NCBI RefSeq assembly: GCF_029814825.1
Contig: NZ_CP122379.1
Span: 1,798,001 to 1,862,000, forward strand
Length of the DNA: 64,000 bases
Direction of reading: 5' to 3'
Origin: Aequorivita marisscotiae
GTDB taxonomy: Bacteria > Bacteroidota > Bacteroidia > Flavobacteriales > Flavobacteriaceae
Position numbers and translations under genes: made by a program. Shown here piece by piece: positions 16,348 through 25,556 of the stretch. A model generated the notes under the pieces. The model saw only the letters and a list, made by a program, of their open reading frames with translations. It searched no databases and was not told where the DNA came from. Each line of letters begins with the position of its first letter. Position 1 is the stretch's first letter.

Positions 16348-17134
16348 TTTTTATATTCGTAGGCTTGGTTTTGTTAATTGCGCGTTTACAATTTTTTAGG
16401 TTTTCTTTTTGCGACACTATGACTGTAAACCAATGTACTTGTTCCTTAAACTGAATGCTTTCTTCGGTCATTTTTCTTATAAATGCTACTTCGCCGCCTT
16501 TATACCATAACTCGTTGCTGAGACCGCCGAAATTTTTCGAGTTTTGGCCCTTTAAATCTAAATTTTTAAACTTGCGTTGGTTGCTTTGTTCTGCCTCTGT
16601 TCGGTTTTTAAAAAACGGCGGATTGCAAACCACCACATCAAAATAATCTGTGGGATGGATAATGTTTTCTAAAATTTGCGTCTTGAATTGCTGGTGCCGT
16701 AATTCAATATTTGTAAGTATTTTATTTTTAGAAATTATTTTTTGGGCATTGCGCAGCGAATCTGTATTCACCTCGCTAGCTGTGCAGCGCCAATTAAAAT
16801 GACAACGTGCAAGTATGGGGTAGATGAGGTTCGGGCCCGTGCCAATATCCAGCAAATGGATGTCTGTTTTGTTTAACAAGTCTGCAACGTGTAACAAATA
16901 ATCTAACCTCCCCGGAATAGGCGGGCAGAGGTTGTCTTCGGGGATTTTCCAGTAATTTAATTCGTAATGAGTTTTTAATAATGCTGTGTTTAGAGCTATT
17001 ACCGCTTCATTATTGGCAAATTTTATAGTGGTGTTGCCATAATTATTCTTAAAGACAAAATGATTTAATGGAGGGTGGTTTGCTATAAGTGTACTAAAGT
17101 TATAATCTTTGGCAAAGGGATTTTTTGGATGCAC
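16286..17134 (-). CDS. rlmF: 23S rRNA (adenine-1618-N6)-methyltransferase
   Basis: 282 residues. It methylates A1618 of 23S rRNA using S-adenosylmethionine. The family start MHPKNPFAKDYNF is present, with CPPIPGRLDYLLHVADLL (about 70-87), the SAM motif HLLDIGTGPNLIYPILA (about 94-110) and the catalytic NPPF in DVVVCNPPFF. The C-terminal EMEQGNKQSRFIAWTF is also typical. It overlaps the following DUF1853 frame and lies 60 bases from the AAA ATPase gene, so the three probably form one unit. Confidence 0.93.
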   Translation of the reverse strand: MHPKNPFAKDYNFSTLIANHPPLNHFVFKNNYGNTTIKFANNEAVIALNTALLKTHYELNYWKIPEDNLCPPIPGRLDYLLHVADLLNKTDIHLLDIGTGPNLIYPILARCHFNWRCTASEVNTDSLRNAQKIISKNKILTNIELRHQQFKTQILENIIHPTDYFDVVVCNPPFFKNRTEAEQSNQRKFKNLDLKGQNSKNFGGLSNELWYKGGEVAFIRKMTEESIQFKEQVHWFTVIVSQKENLKNCKRAINKTKPTNIKIVEMEQGNKQSRFIAWTFKT

Positions 17135-17193
17135 AGCTTGTATTTTAAGAAAGTAAAGGTACTACAACGGGCGTAAACCAATTTTGAAATAAT

Positions 17194-17934
17194 TTATAGC
17201 ACAGGCTTTTGCTTTAGGTCGCGCGCCACTTTGGCTTCTTCATTTTTAATTATAGCATTTTTTACGGCGCTAAAAGTAATGTCTTTTGCTTCGGCATACG
17301 ATATATTATAAACGCGGTTTAGTACACTGAACTCTTCGGGAAATTGTTCTAAAAGCGAATTATAATACACGTCTAATTGGTCTTGGTCAGGCAATTCGAA
17401 TTTAAGTTTTAGTTGAAATCTTCGCAACAAAGCAGTATCAATCACACTGGGATGATTGGTAGCGGCAATTAATAAAACGTTATTTGGCAATTCATCAATT
17501 AATTGAATAACTGTATTTACCAATCGTTTCATTTCGGCAGAATCTTTATCGTCGTGATCGCGAAGTTTCCCGATGGAATCAAATTCGTCTAACAGCAAAA
17601 CAGCGTTTTCACGAGCAGCTTTTTTAAAGACTTCGGTAATATTTTTAGCGGTTTCGCCCAATCGGGAAGAAACGATATTTCCCAAGTTTAAAATAATTAT
17701 TTTTTTATCTAAAGATTGTGCAATGACTTTTGCGGTGGTAGTTTTTCCGCATCCCGTATGGCCAAAGAGAAAAATTTTATTGGCTACCGGAAGCTTGTAT
17801 TTGTTTAAAATTTCAAAATGTTTAAACTCCTTTAACAACTGTTTTAAGGCATTTTTATTGGCCTTACTTAAATGTAATTGGTTTAAGCCAAGGGTTGCTT
17901 CTTTTGAAATAATTATAAAATCTGATAGTGCCAT
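17194..17934 (-). CDS. AAA-family ATPase (single domain)
   Basis: 246 residues. A short N-terminal helical part is followed by one AAA domain: Walker A GHTGCGKTT (about 58-66), Walker B AVLLLDEFDSI, sensor 1 IAATNHP and arginine fingers ALLRRF. It looks like the chaperone/protease-type AAA modules (FtsH/spastin-like) without a partner domain. The target is unknown. It lies just upstream of rlmF on the same strand. Confidence 0.8.
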   Translation of the reverse strand: MALSDFIIISKEATLGLNQLHLSKANKNALKQLLKEFKHFEILNKYKLPVANKIFLFGHTGCGKTTTAKVIAQSLDKKIIILNLGNIVSSRLGETAKNITEVFKKAARENAVLLLDEFDSIGKLRDHDDKDSAEMKRLVNTVIQLIDELPNNVLLIAATNHPSVIDTALLRRFQLKLKFELPDQDQLDVYYNSLLEQFPEEFSVLNRVYNISYAEAKDITFSAVKNAIIKNEEAKVARDLKQKPVL

Positions 17935-17981
17935 TTTAACCTATTTTAAATCTGCAAAAATACATTGAATTGTAATAGTTA

Positions 17982-18437
17982 TTACCTTTTCAGCACACTT
18001 TCGTATTTTGCAATCCACTGTGCAACTGTAATTTTAGTCGCGAGCTCTCCCAGTAATTCAAATGGTATATTTTTTAGGTTCTTAAAACGAACACAGCTTT
18101 TTCCCATGTCTAGTTTTCCCTTTGCATACTTGGGATATTCTGCTACAAACCAAGCCATTATTTCAGGATCTGTGTAAATACCGGAATGATAAAAACCAAT
18201 GTGATTTTTTTGTGAAGCAATGCTCATAAATGGTAGGGCATCCGTAGGTTTGCAGTGGTACCCATCGGGATAAATGCTGTGCGGCACCACATAACTAATC
18301 ATTCCGTATTGCATAGTTTCTTCAAAACCATCCGGAAGGTTTTTCTTTACTGTATCTCGAAGTTTTTGCATCACTACCTTTCGATCTTCTGGTAGTTCAT
18401 CAATATATTGATCCGGAGTCTTGGCGGTTGATTGCAT
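17982..18437 (-). CDS. DUF1801 domain protein
   Basis: 151 residues. The block TPDQYIDELPEDRKVVMQKLRDTV at the start and GFEETMQYGMISY fit the DUF1801 (YdhG-like, alpha/beta) family, some members of which have been described as iron chaperones. The C-terminal CVRFKNLKNIPFELLGEL block is also typical. It has no signal peptide and is therefore cytoplasmic. I infer nothing further about its role. Confidence 0.8.
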   Translation of the reverse strand: MQSTAKTPDQYIDELPEDRKVVMQKLRDTVKKNLPDGFEETMQYGMISYVVPHSIYPDGYHCKPTDALPFMSIASQKNHIGFYHSGIYTDPEIMAWFVAEYPKYAKGKLDMGKSCVRFKNLKNIPFELLGELATKITVAQWIAKYESVLKR

Positions 18438-18527
18438 TATTTTACTGGCTTTAAAAAATTCATTAAAAAACCCAAATTTAAAGCTTTTGTTTGGTATTGT
18501 GCAGAGGAATGTCTGGTGTATTAATTA

Positions 18528-18821
18528 TTAAAGCGCAGCATCATCCCTTTCCAAGTTATTTTTACTTTCCCCGCCTTGGCTATGCAATTGGTTTTCTTCG
18601 TCTCGAAGTCCGTTGGGATTGTTTTGTTTTTTTGCCTTACTCCGGCCGGGGATGTCCAAGTCTTTTCCTTCAAAATCTACTTTATTCTTTCTATCCTTAA
18701 GTTGTTGATCATCGCCGCCATCGCCGTGAATATTTTTCTGGTTTAAAATATCTTTATCGTGGTCGGTAACTTCAGGATTGTACGGCAGGTTTTCATTTGT
18801 AGTGTTTTCTTTCTTTTTCAT
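18528..18821 (-). CDS. Small hydrophilic, probably disordered protein
   Basis: 97 residues from ATG 18821; a frame extension to 18866 gives an unlikely leader. Composition is dominated by Asn, Asp, Lys, Glu and Gly with almost no hydrophobic core (for example DKDILNQKNIHGDGGDDQQ). It should be unfolded and soluble. I recall similar conserved proteins in flavobacteria, with no known role. It may be stress-related. Confidence 0.6.
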   Translation of the reverse strand: MKKKENTTNENLPYNPEVTDHDKDILNQKNIHGDGGDDQQLKDRKNKVDFEGKDLDIPGRSKAKKQNNPNGLRDEENQLHSQGGESKNNLERDDAAL

Positions 18822-19039
18822 AATTAATATTTTTAGTTTCCTAAAAGTAATTAATGAAGAAGGCAATTAAAAGCAGTTTAACGGGACGTAGGCAATATTA
18901 TAACAAAATATTATAAGGTTTTCGACTAAATTGATTTGAGGCCTGAATCTTTAAAATTGTTGAAATAAATTCTAAAGGTTACTGTTTTGTTTCTTGAACG
19001 TATATTTAAACCGGGTCAGAGATTTCAACTTTAATTTTT

Positions 19040-20878
19040 TTACTGATATCCCGCCGCCTGCAACTTAAACAGTTCTGAGTATAGTTTGGGATGAGCCATT
19101 AATTCGTCGTGGGTGCCTAGCTCCAGAACTTGGCCGTTTTGCAAAACCAATATACGATCTGCCATCCGTACGGTACTAAATCGGTGGCTGATAATAATGC
19201 TGGTTTTACCTTTTGTGAGGGCGATAAACCGTTCAAAAACATCATACTCTGCTTGCGCGTCCAGTGCACTGGTGGGTTCATCCAGTACCATCACATCGGC
19301 ATCTTTCATATAAGCACGTGCTAACGCTACTTTTTGCCATTGTCCGCCACTTAGTTCGGTACCTTTATAAAAACGTCTGCCTAAACGCTGCTCCAGACCA
19401 TCGGTCATTTCGTTAACTACTTGTTCGGCGAGACTTTTACTGGCGGCGTAATTTATAATTTCGTCGTTTTGTACTTGTGCAATATTGCCTACGGCTATGT
19501 TTTCGCGCAGGGTAAATTCATATTTAAAAAAGTCTTGAAAAATTACTCCAAACCGCTTTCGGTATTCGTCAACATCAAACTTATTAATGTTGGTGCCATC
19601 TAAGAGAATTTCGCCCTTTGTGGGTTCATAAAAGCGAAGAAAGAGCTTAATTAGCGTAGTTTTTCCGGCGCCATTTTGACCTACGAAGGCCATTTTTTCA
19701 CCTGCTTTCATTTTAAAAGTTACGCCTTTTAGAACTTCGGTATTACTTCCCGGATAGGCAAAATGTAGGTTGTTAATTTGAAAACCTTCTTGTATGTTTT
19801 CGGGCATTGGAGTTCGTTTTTCGGAAGTTTGCTCAATTTTTAAATCTATAAAATCGAAGTAATCCTGCAGGTACAGCGCACTTTCTGAAATTCGAGTAAA
19901 TCGAGAAAAGAAACCCTGCAAATTGTTGCGCAGTCTGTTAAAGGAGCCTGAAAGAAAGGTTAGTTCTCCAATACTGATAGCACCTGCCAAAACCCGCATA
20001 ATTATATACACATAGGCGCCGTAATAGCTTAGAACGCCCAAAACATTAAATAATGAACCGTACAAACTTTGTTTGAGCGAGAGCTTTTTATTGATGAGGT
20101 AATAGTCGTTCGACAAATTTTTAAAACGTTCTGCTATAAAATCGGTGAGGCCAAAAAGCTTTATCTCCTTAGCGGTTTGGTTGTTGGCACCTATAAAACG
20201 AAGGTAATCCAGTTCGCGGCGTTCTGCGGTCCAACTGCGCGCTAAAGAATAGCGCGTGCTGCTGAATTTCGCTTCATTTATAAAAGAAGGAATAATGCTT
20301 AGGATAAGTATCAATATTAAAATTGGTTCAAAATAAATTAGTCCTGCAATAAGGGAAACCATAGAAATTAAGCTTTCGGCTTGCCCCAGTGCATTGGTCA
20401 TTAAACCCACGCGACTATTGGTTTGGGTGCGGGCGCGTTCCAGCTTATCGTAAAACTCGGGATCTTCCAATTGGGCAATGGTAAGCTCGGAAGTTTTACG
20501 AATAATTTTTTCGGAAGACATATTGGAGTATAGATCGCCCAACAGGCCGTCTGTAAGGTTTATTAATCTTCCCAATAAATCTGAAAGCACTGCGACGCAG
20601 AATTCAATGATGACTAAATTCCACAACAAGGTGAAATCTTTGTCTTCGAGGGAAACTTGGAGAATTATTTCATCAATAATCATTTTTCCCACCCAGAGGA
20701 TTACTACGGGAGTGAAAGCATTTAGCAATCTACTAATTGTATTTGCGAAAAATAACTTCGGACTACTGCGATAAATTTCCCTGAAAAAACGAGGAATTGT
20801 TTTTAAAGCTTTAAAGGAATCCTTGAGACTGGTTTTCTCTTCTTCTTCGGTGATGGATTTTAAAATTCGTCTTGCCAT
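19040..20878 (-). CDS. ABC exporter, fused permease and ATPase
   Basis: 612 residues. An N-terminal six-helix membrane domain (about 40-330) is fused to an ATPase domain with Walker A GQNGAGKTT (about 396-404), Q-loop GVIFQDFF, signature LSGGQWQKVALARA, Walker B VMVLDEPTSALD and H-switch SHR. It is a homodimer-type exporter of the MsbA/ABCB class. The substrate is unknown. It stands alone on the minus strand, divergent from the MATE pump. Confidence 0.9.
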   Translation of the reverse strand: MARRILKSITEEEEKTSLKDSFKALKTIPRFFREIYRSSPKLFFANTISRLLNAFTPVVILWVGKMIIDEIILQVSLEDKDFTLLWNLVIIEFCVAVLSDLLGRLINLTDGLLGDLYSNMSSEKIIRKTSELTIAQLEDPEFYDKLERARTQTNSRVGLMTNALGQAESLISMVSLIAGLIYFEPILILILILSIIPSFINEAKFSSTRYSLARSWTAERRELDYLRFIGANNQTAKEIKLFGLTDFIAERFKNLSNDYYLINKKLSLKQSLYGSLFNVLGVLSYYGAYVYIIMRVLAGAISIGELTFLSGSFNRLRNNLQGFFSRFTRISESALYLQDYFDFIDLKIEQTSEKRTPMPENIQEGFQINNLHFAYPGSNTEVLKGVTFKMKAGEKMAFVGQNGAGKTTLIKLFLRFYEPTKGEILLDGTNINKFDVDEYRKRFGVIFQDFFKYEFTLRENIAVGNIAQVQNDEIINYAASKSLAEQVVNEMTDGLEQRLGRRFYKGTELSGGQWQKVALARAYMKDADVMVLDEPTSALDAQAEYDVFERFIALTKGKTSIIISHRFSTVRMADRILVLQNGQVLELGTHDELMAHPKLYSELFKLQAAGYQ

Positions 20879-20951
20879 TTTTTTAATCTAAATTCTGAAA
20901 TCAAAATTCAGAATTTTTGAATTACAAAGCTATTCTAAAAAACACAACAAC

Positions 20952-20959
20952 TATCTTTG
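20952..20959 (+). promoter_or_regulatory. -7 box upstream of the MATE gene
   Basis: TATCTTTG fits the TAnnTTTG consensus and lies 18 bases before the TTG start at 20978, leaving a very short leader. No convincing TTG -33 box is seen at about 20 bases upstream. Confidence 0.4.
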
Positions 20960-20977
20960 CGCAAAATTTTTTAAGAA

Positions 20978-22357
20978 TTGGCACTTTCAGATTATACCAA
21001 AGAATTTAAATACAACACCAAGCTCGCCACGCCTGTAATTTTGGGAATGTTGGGGCACCAAGTGGTGGCTTTGGTAGATAATATTATGGTAGGCCAACTT
21101 GGTAGTGCCGAGCTTGCGGCAGTTTCGCTGGGTAATAGTTTTATGTTTGTGGCAATGAGCCTTGGGGTAGGTTTTTCTACGGCAATAACCCCATTGGTAG
21201 CCGAGGCCGATGGCGAAGGCAATCGCGAAAAAGGAAAATCTTCATTTAAGCACGGCTTATTTTTGTGTATTGTTTTGGGCTTGGTACTTTTTGCAACCGT
21301 AATGTTTGCAAAACCATTAATGTATGTTATGAGCCAACCGCCAGAAGTGGTAGATCTGGCAATGCCTTACTTAACACTGGTAGCGGCCTCCTTAGTGCCG
21401 TTGATAATTTTTCAAGGATTTAAGCAATTTAGCGATGGCATGTCTATGACTCGCTTTCCAATGTACGCTACGATTGCCGCCAATTTGGTAAATGTATTGT
21501 TAAACTACATGTTTATTTTCGGAAAATTTGGAGCACCCGAAATGGGGGTGGTTGGGGCCGCCATTGGCACCTTGGTTTCGCGAGTTGTTATGGTGGGGTA
21601 TTTATGGTATTTGTTGAGTAGAGAAAGTAGATCGCGATTTTTTGTTACCGAAATTAAAATCTTCACGCTGAGTAAAAAAATGTTGAAAAAACTATTAAGT
21701 CTTGGTTTTCCCTCGGCTATGCAGATGTTTTTTGAAGTAGGTATTTTCACATCGGCAGTTTGGCTTTCTGGAATTCTTGGAAAGAATGCACAAGCGGCAA
21801 ACCAAATTGCTTTAAACTTGGCGTCCATGACTTTTATGGTGGCAATGGGGTTTAGTGTAGCAGCAATGATTAGAGTTGGAAATCAGAAGGGATTAAAGAA
21901 TTTTAGGGAATTACGTCGTGTTGCAATTTCTATCTTTTTGCTCACTGCGCTTTTATCCTTAGTTTTTGTTATCGGCTTTATACTTTTTAATGGCTCGTTG
22001 CCAAAAATATTTTTGGATTATGACAATCTTGCGCAATTTGCCGATAACAACGAAGTAGTAATTCTAGCCTCACAATTATTGATTATTGCAGCTATTTTTC
22101 AATTTACTGATGCCTTGCAAGTCGTGGCACTGGGAGCGCTTAGAGGGATGCAGGACGTAAAAATACCAACTGTACTTACCTTTATTGCGTATTGGATAAT
22201 TGGTTTTCCGATTTCGTACTATTTAAGTATGCATACTTCCTTGGAAAGTATGGGTATTTGGATTGGCCTATTTGCAGGACTAACGGCTAGTGGCATTATG
22301 TTATTCATCAGATTTAATTATCTTTCAAAAAAATTAATTAGACTGGGCGATGCATAA
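20978..22357 (+). CDS. MATE family efflux transporter (NorM-like)
   Basis: 459 residues with twelve predicted membrane helices. The start codon is TTG (20978-20980), since no ATG lies upstream in frame and ALSDYTKEFKYNTKLA is a natural N terminus. GHQVVALVDNIMVGQLG (about 26-42) is the N-terminal MATE signature, and the pseudo-repeat begins around residue 240. It exports cationic drugs or toxins in exchange for sodium or protons. Confidence 0.92.
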   Translation: MALSDYTKEFKYNTKLATPVILGMLGHQVVALVDNIMVGQLGSAELAAVSLGNSFMFVAMSLGVGFSTAITPLVAEADGEGNREKGKSSFKHGLFLCIVLGLVLFATVMFAKPLMYVMSQPPEVVDLAMPYLTLVAASLVPLIIFQGFKQFSDGMSMTRFPMYATIAANLVNVLLNYMFIFGKFGAPEMGVVGAAIGTLVSRVVMVGYLWYLLSRESRSRFFVTEIKIFTLSKKMLKKLLSLGFPSAMQMFFEVGIFTSAVWLSGILGKNAQAANQIALNLASMTFMVAMGFSVAAMIRVGNQKGLKNFRELRRVAISIFLLTALLSLVFVIGFILFNGSLPKIFLDYDNLAQFADNNEVVILASQLLIIAAIFQFTDALQVVALGALRGMQDVKIPTVLTFIAYWIIGFPISYYLSMHTSLESMGIWIGLFAGLTASGIMLFIRFNYLSKKLIRLGDA

Positions 22358-22419
22358 ATTTTATTCGCGATAGCCAATTTTTAAAGTTCAATTTCCTATT
22401 AACTAAAAATTTTTAAATA

Positions 22420-22650
22420 ATGGATTTCCCAAAATATCTTCTAGGCGACAACAGCGATTATCCCACAGCTATATTTGTTATACACACAGAGTTTCCGCGG
22501 TATATCATTAATCTTGAAAACGATGAAGTTGAATGGTTGGAGGATTTTGATAAGGAAGACCAAAAGGAATTGGAGGCCGAAGCTGAAAATTTAATTCAGG
22601 GTGCAAACGATTTTTACGATCGTGAAATTGCACGCTATGACGAAGAATAA
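22420..22650 (+). CDS. Small acidic conserved hypothetical protein
   Basis: 76 residues, strongly acidic. A short beta part (AIFVIHTEFPRYIINLE) precedes an acidic helix (WLEDFDKEDQKELEAEAENL). It is soluble, with no signal peptide. I recognise the type from other flavobacteria but know no function. It starts 62 bases after the MATE gene and ends nine bases before the phosphatase, so the three may be cotranscribed. Confidence 0.7.
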   Translation: MDFPKYLLGDNSDYPTAIFVIHTEFPRYIINLENDEVEWLEDFDKEDQKELEAEAENLIQGANDFYDREIARYDEE

Positions 22651-22659
22651 TACCTATTT

Positions 22660-23247
22660 ATGCTCGAACAACTTTTAAATTACGATACCGAATTTTTCCT
22701 GTTTTTAAATAATCTGGGCAATACTTCTTGGGACGGATTTTGGAGGTTTGTAACCGAAAAATGGTCCTCTATCCCCTTATACGCAATTCTGCTGTATTTA
22801 ATCTATAAACATTATGGACTAAAAGGTACTTTGGTTGTTGTGGTTTGTGTTGCCTTAATGATTACTGCAACAGACCAGATTGCCAACCTTTTTAAATACG
22901 GAATTAAACGCCCGCGACCGTGCAAGGTTGAAGAGCTGCAACCATTAATGCGCTACGTTGCCGATGGCTGTGGTAGATTTGGCTATTTTTCTGCCCACGC
23001 TGCAAGTTCAATGGCAGCGGCTGTATTTCTTGGATTGAGCCTTCAAAAGTGGTATAAATATTTGCCTTTTATTTTATTGGTTTGGGCGGTAGCAACTGGA
23101 TATAGCCGCATTTATTTAGGTGTGCATTATCCGCTTGACGTTATTAGCGGAATGGCCTTCGGCGGATTGATAGGCTGGTTGTTTTATCTTTTGCAGAAAT
23201 GGGGGCAGCGGAAATTTAATGTCAGGTCGAACGCAGTGGAGATCTAA
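22660..23247 (+). CDS. PAP2 family membrane phosphatase
   Basis: 195 residues with about five membrane helices. All three acid-phosphatase motifs are present: KYGIKRPRP (K-x6-RP), FSAHA (SxH) and SRIYLGVHYPLD (SR-x5-H-x3-D). Members dephosphorylate phosphatidate, undecaprenyl diphosphate or lipid A at the outer face of the inner membrane. It is convergent with the GT39 gene. A role in lipid A or carrier recycling next to the glycan cluster is an inference. Confidence 0.88.
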   Translation: MLEQLLNYDTEFFLFLNNLGNTSWDGFWRFVTEKWSSIPLYAILLYLIYKHYGLKGTLVVVVCVALMITATDQIANLFKYGIKRPRPCKVEELQPLMRYVADGCGRFGYFSAHAASSMAAAVFLGLSLQKWYKYLPFILLVWAVATGYSRIYLGVHYPLDVISGMAFGGLIGWLFYLLQKWGQRKFNVRSNAVEI

Positions 23248-23308
23248 TTTTCAACCAAAAATTTAAAGTAGAAGTAACCCTTCGATTGCGCTCAGGGTGA
23301 AATGGCGA

Positions 23309-24934
23309 TTATTTTTTAGTAACGATAAACAATTCGCGGTATAGCCTTGTTTTGTGCGTTTTGCTGTCCGGTCCCTTCGGATTCATATCGTAACGGGTAA
23401 TGTGTTCTCTTTTGAAGTTAGGATACACTTCTTCAAAATGTTTTAAACTTTCTTCAGAAACCAAAACGCCAAAACGATTTTCGGCAGGGGTACTAAATTC
23501 GCCATCTTTATTAAGCATTTCCATCTTTTTGCCGTAATCCCAAATAAGTTCGGGCGTCATTCCAGAGAATTCGTAAATTTTTAGATTTTCCCTTTCTTCA
23601 AAATCGTGCAATTCAGAAAATGGTTTATAATCGGGGTTTATGGTAATAGCTTTGCTTAACGGAAGACCGAACCAAATTACCGCTGCAATAAAAGCAATGG
23701 TTAAATAAAAAACGGTTGTAATTTTTTTGCGGAAAAGATTTCGAAAAATAAAAACAGCAACTGTAAATAGTGCAAACGAAAGCAGCGCAAACCAAAGCCA
23801 GTTTCCTGCGAGGCCATCTTTCAGAAAAATATAACCTCCAATGGGGAAGACAATTCCTATAAAGCCAATTAAGCCAAAATTAAAATATACAGGAATTGTT
23901 TCGCGTTTATCTTTTAATTCTCTAAATCTTCGGAAAAGATATTCAATATAAAACCCTGTATTCAGTGCCATTGGAATTAAAACAGGCAGCAAATAACGCG
24001 ATTTTTTTTCCGGTATTAGTGAAAGTAAAATTACCGAAAGCACTGTCCAGAGAAAGGTAAAACGATATGCTTTTTTGTTAAAAACACGGTTCTTTAAATA
24101 AGGGTACACCAACCCGATAAACGCCGGAATGGTCCAAACTCCGCTTTGGGTAAAAAAGCTCCAATAATAATAAAACGGTTTTATTTCGTAGCTTATCCAG
24201 TTGGTTGTTTCTTTTTTGGTGATTGCTACTGCCGCCGGATCAAAGTTAAGCGTGTACCAATGCCACCAACCCGAAACTATTGTTGCAACAACCAAAAAAG
24301 CCAAGAGCGGCAACCAGCGTGTTTTAAAGTTTTTGTATTTGTAAACAATTCCGAAGGCAATTAAAAAGGGCAGGAGCAAAGCATAAAACGAAACGGGACC
24401 CTTGCTTAAAAACGAACAGCCAAAGAAAAAACCTGCCAATAGTGCATTTTGGTATTTGTGGGTTTTTTTTGTAAAAAATAAATAGAGTAGATAAATACAC
24501 AAAAACATAAAACTGTGCGTATATATGTCCCATTGTCCGTCGCGCGCCGAGGCCACAATGTAAAAGGAAGTTGCCATTATTAACGAACTGATAAAAGCGT
24601 ATAATTTTTCAGAAGTTAGTTTTTGCGAGAATTTATAGGAGCATAATACTAAAATTAGCGTCATAATTGCCGCTGGAAGCCTTAAAGCCCAAATTGATTT
24701 TATTCCGAAAATCGCCGCGGAAAAAGCCGTGAGCCAGGTGGGCAGTGGTGGTTTTTGATAACGTGGTTCGCCATTTATAGTTGTAAGTAGCCAGTTGCCA
24801 TCGGTTAGCATTTCGCGGGCCGTGATAAAATTTCGCGCTTCCATAATATTTACGGGAAGCGAGTTTAAGTTCACAAAAAAAATAGCGGCACAGGTTATTA
24901 CCAATAGTAATAAATAGTTTTTCTCAACTTTCAT
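23309..24934 (-). CDS. GT39/ArnT-like membrane glycosyltransferase
   Basis: 541 residues from ATG 24934, which overlaps the upstream gene by 11 bases (ATGAAAGTTGA). A longer frame to 24973 adds an unlikely leader. There are about eleven membrane helices. The first periplasmic loop has NIMEARNFITAREM and PRYQKPPLPTWL, the acidic site and PP-motif of family 39 (PMT/ArnT). A C-terminal soluble domain covers about 440-541. It should move a sugar from a polyprenyl-phosphate carrier to lipid A or another acceptor in the periplasm. Confidence 0.88.
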   Translation of the reverse strand: MKVEKNYLLLLVITCAAIFFVNLNSLPVNIMEARNFITAREMLTDGNWLLTTINGEPRYQKPPLPTWLTAFSAAIFGIKSIWALRLPAAIMTLILVLCSYKFSQKLTSEKLYAFISSLIMATSFYIVASARDGQWDIYTHSFMFLCIYLLYLFFTKKTHKYQNALLAGFFFGCSFLSKGPVSFYALLLPFLIAFGIVYKYKNFKTRWLPLLAFLVVATIVSGWWHWYTLNFDPAAVAITKKETTNWISYEIKPFYYYWSFFTQSGVWTIPAFIGLVYPYLKNRVFNKKAYRFTFLWTVLSVILLSLIPEKKSRYLLPVLIPMALNTGFYIEYLFRRFRELKDKRETIPVYFNFGLIGFIGIVFPIGGYIFLKDGLAGNWLWFALLSFALFTVAVFIFRNLFRKKITTVFYLTIAFIAAVIWFGLPLSKAITINPDYKPFSELHDFEERENLKIYEFSGMTPELIWDYGKKMEMLNKDGEFSTPAENRFGVLVSEESLKHFEEVYPNFKREHITRYDMNPKGPDSKTHKTRLYRELFIVTKK

Positions 24935-25556
24935 AGCGCAACTGTTTTTTCCAAATAAAAATATTTCGAACATAAATTATCAATCCGGCAATATGTCCTA
25001 CAAACAGCACAGGGTCCTTTCTAAAAATTGCGTAGGTTAAAATTAAGGATGCACCCAAAACGCTCATGCGCCAAAAGCCTACGGGCAATTGCGAGTTTTT
25101 GGTTCTTTCAGAAACCATCCATTGATACACAAAGCGAAGCGTAAATAGTATTTGTGAAATTACGCCCAGCAGCAAAAGCCACAGCGGAATATTATCGTTA
25201 TTAAAAAGCTTTTCAATATCGTACTCACCATTGTTGTAAGCGTAAAGCACTACGAATATTGGAAAAATAAAAAGAAAGATCTGCAAAAGTTTTGGCGATT
25301 TCTGCCATTCGCCCTGTAACTGTAAATTACGGATGTAAATGTAATACGTTAAGGCTTGCCCGAGCATGATGGCAAAATCGTCACGTAAATGGCCATACAC
25401 AAAAAGTAAAAACGAGGCGATTAAACTCAATTTCCAAAATAAGGCTGGAGTAATAATGCGTTTGCTTTTTTCAGAAAGAATCCATTGCAAAATGAGCCGC
25501 GCACTAAAAAGAATTTGCGCTAAAAAACCAATGCTGTACACGATCCAATTGCTCAT
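24924..25556 (-). CDS. Tandem LAB_N-domain membrane protein
   Basis: 210 residues containing two copies of the small lipid-A-biosynthesis N-terminal (LAB_N) unit. QILFSARLILQWILSEKSK near the start and QILFTLRFVYQWMVSERTK around residue 130 are the same motif repeated. There are about six helices. LAB_N units also occur fused to LpxB. Its gene overlaps the GT2 gene by four bases and the GT39 gene by eleven. I infer that it may help move or present the lipid-linked sugar, as small ArnE/F-type proteins do. Confidence 0.85.
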   Translation of the reverse strand: MSNWIVYSIGFLAQILFSARLILQWILSEKSKRIITPALFWKLSLIASFLLFVYGHLRDDFAIMLGQALTYYIYIRNLQLQGEWQKSPKLLQIFLFIFPIFVVLYAYNNGEYDIEKLFNNDNIPLWLLLLGVISQILFTLRFVYQWMVSERTKNSQLPVGFWRMSVLGASLILTYAIFRKDPVLFVGHIAGLIIYVRNIFIWKKQLRYES

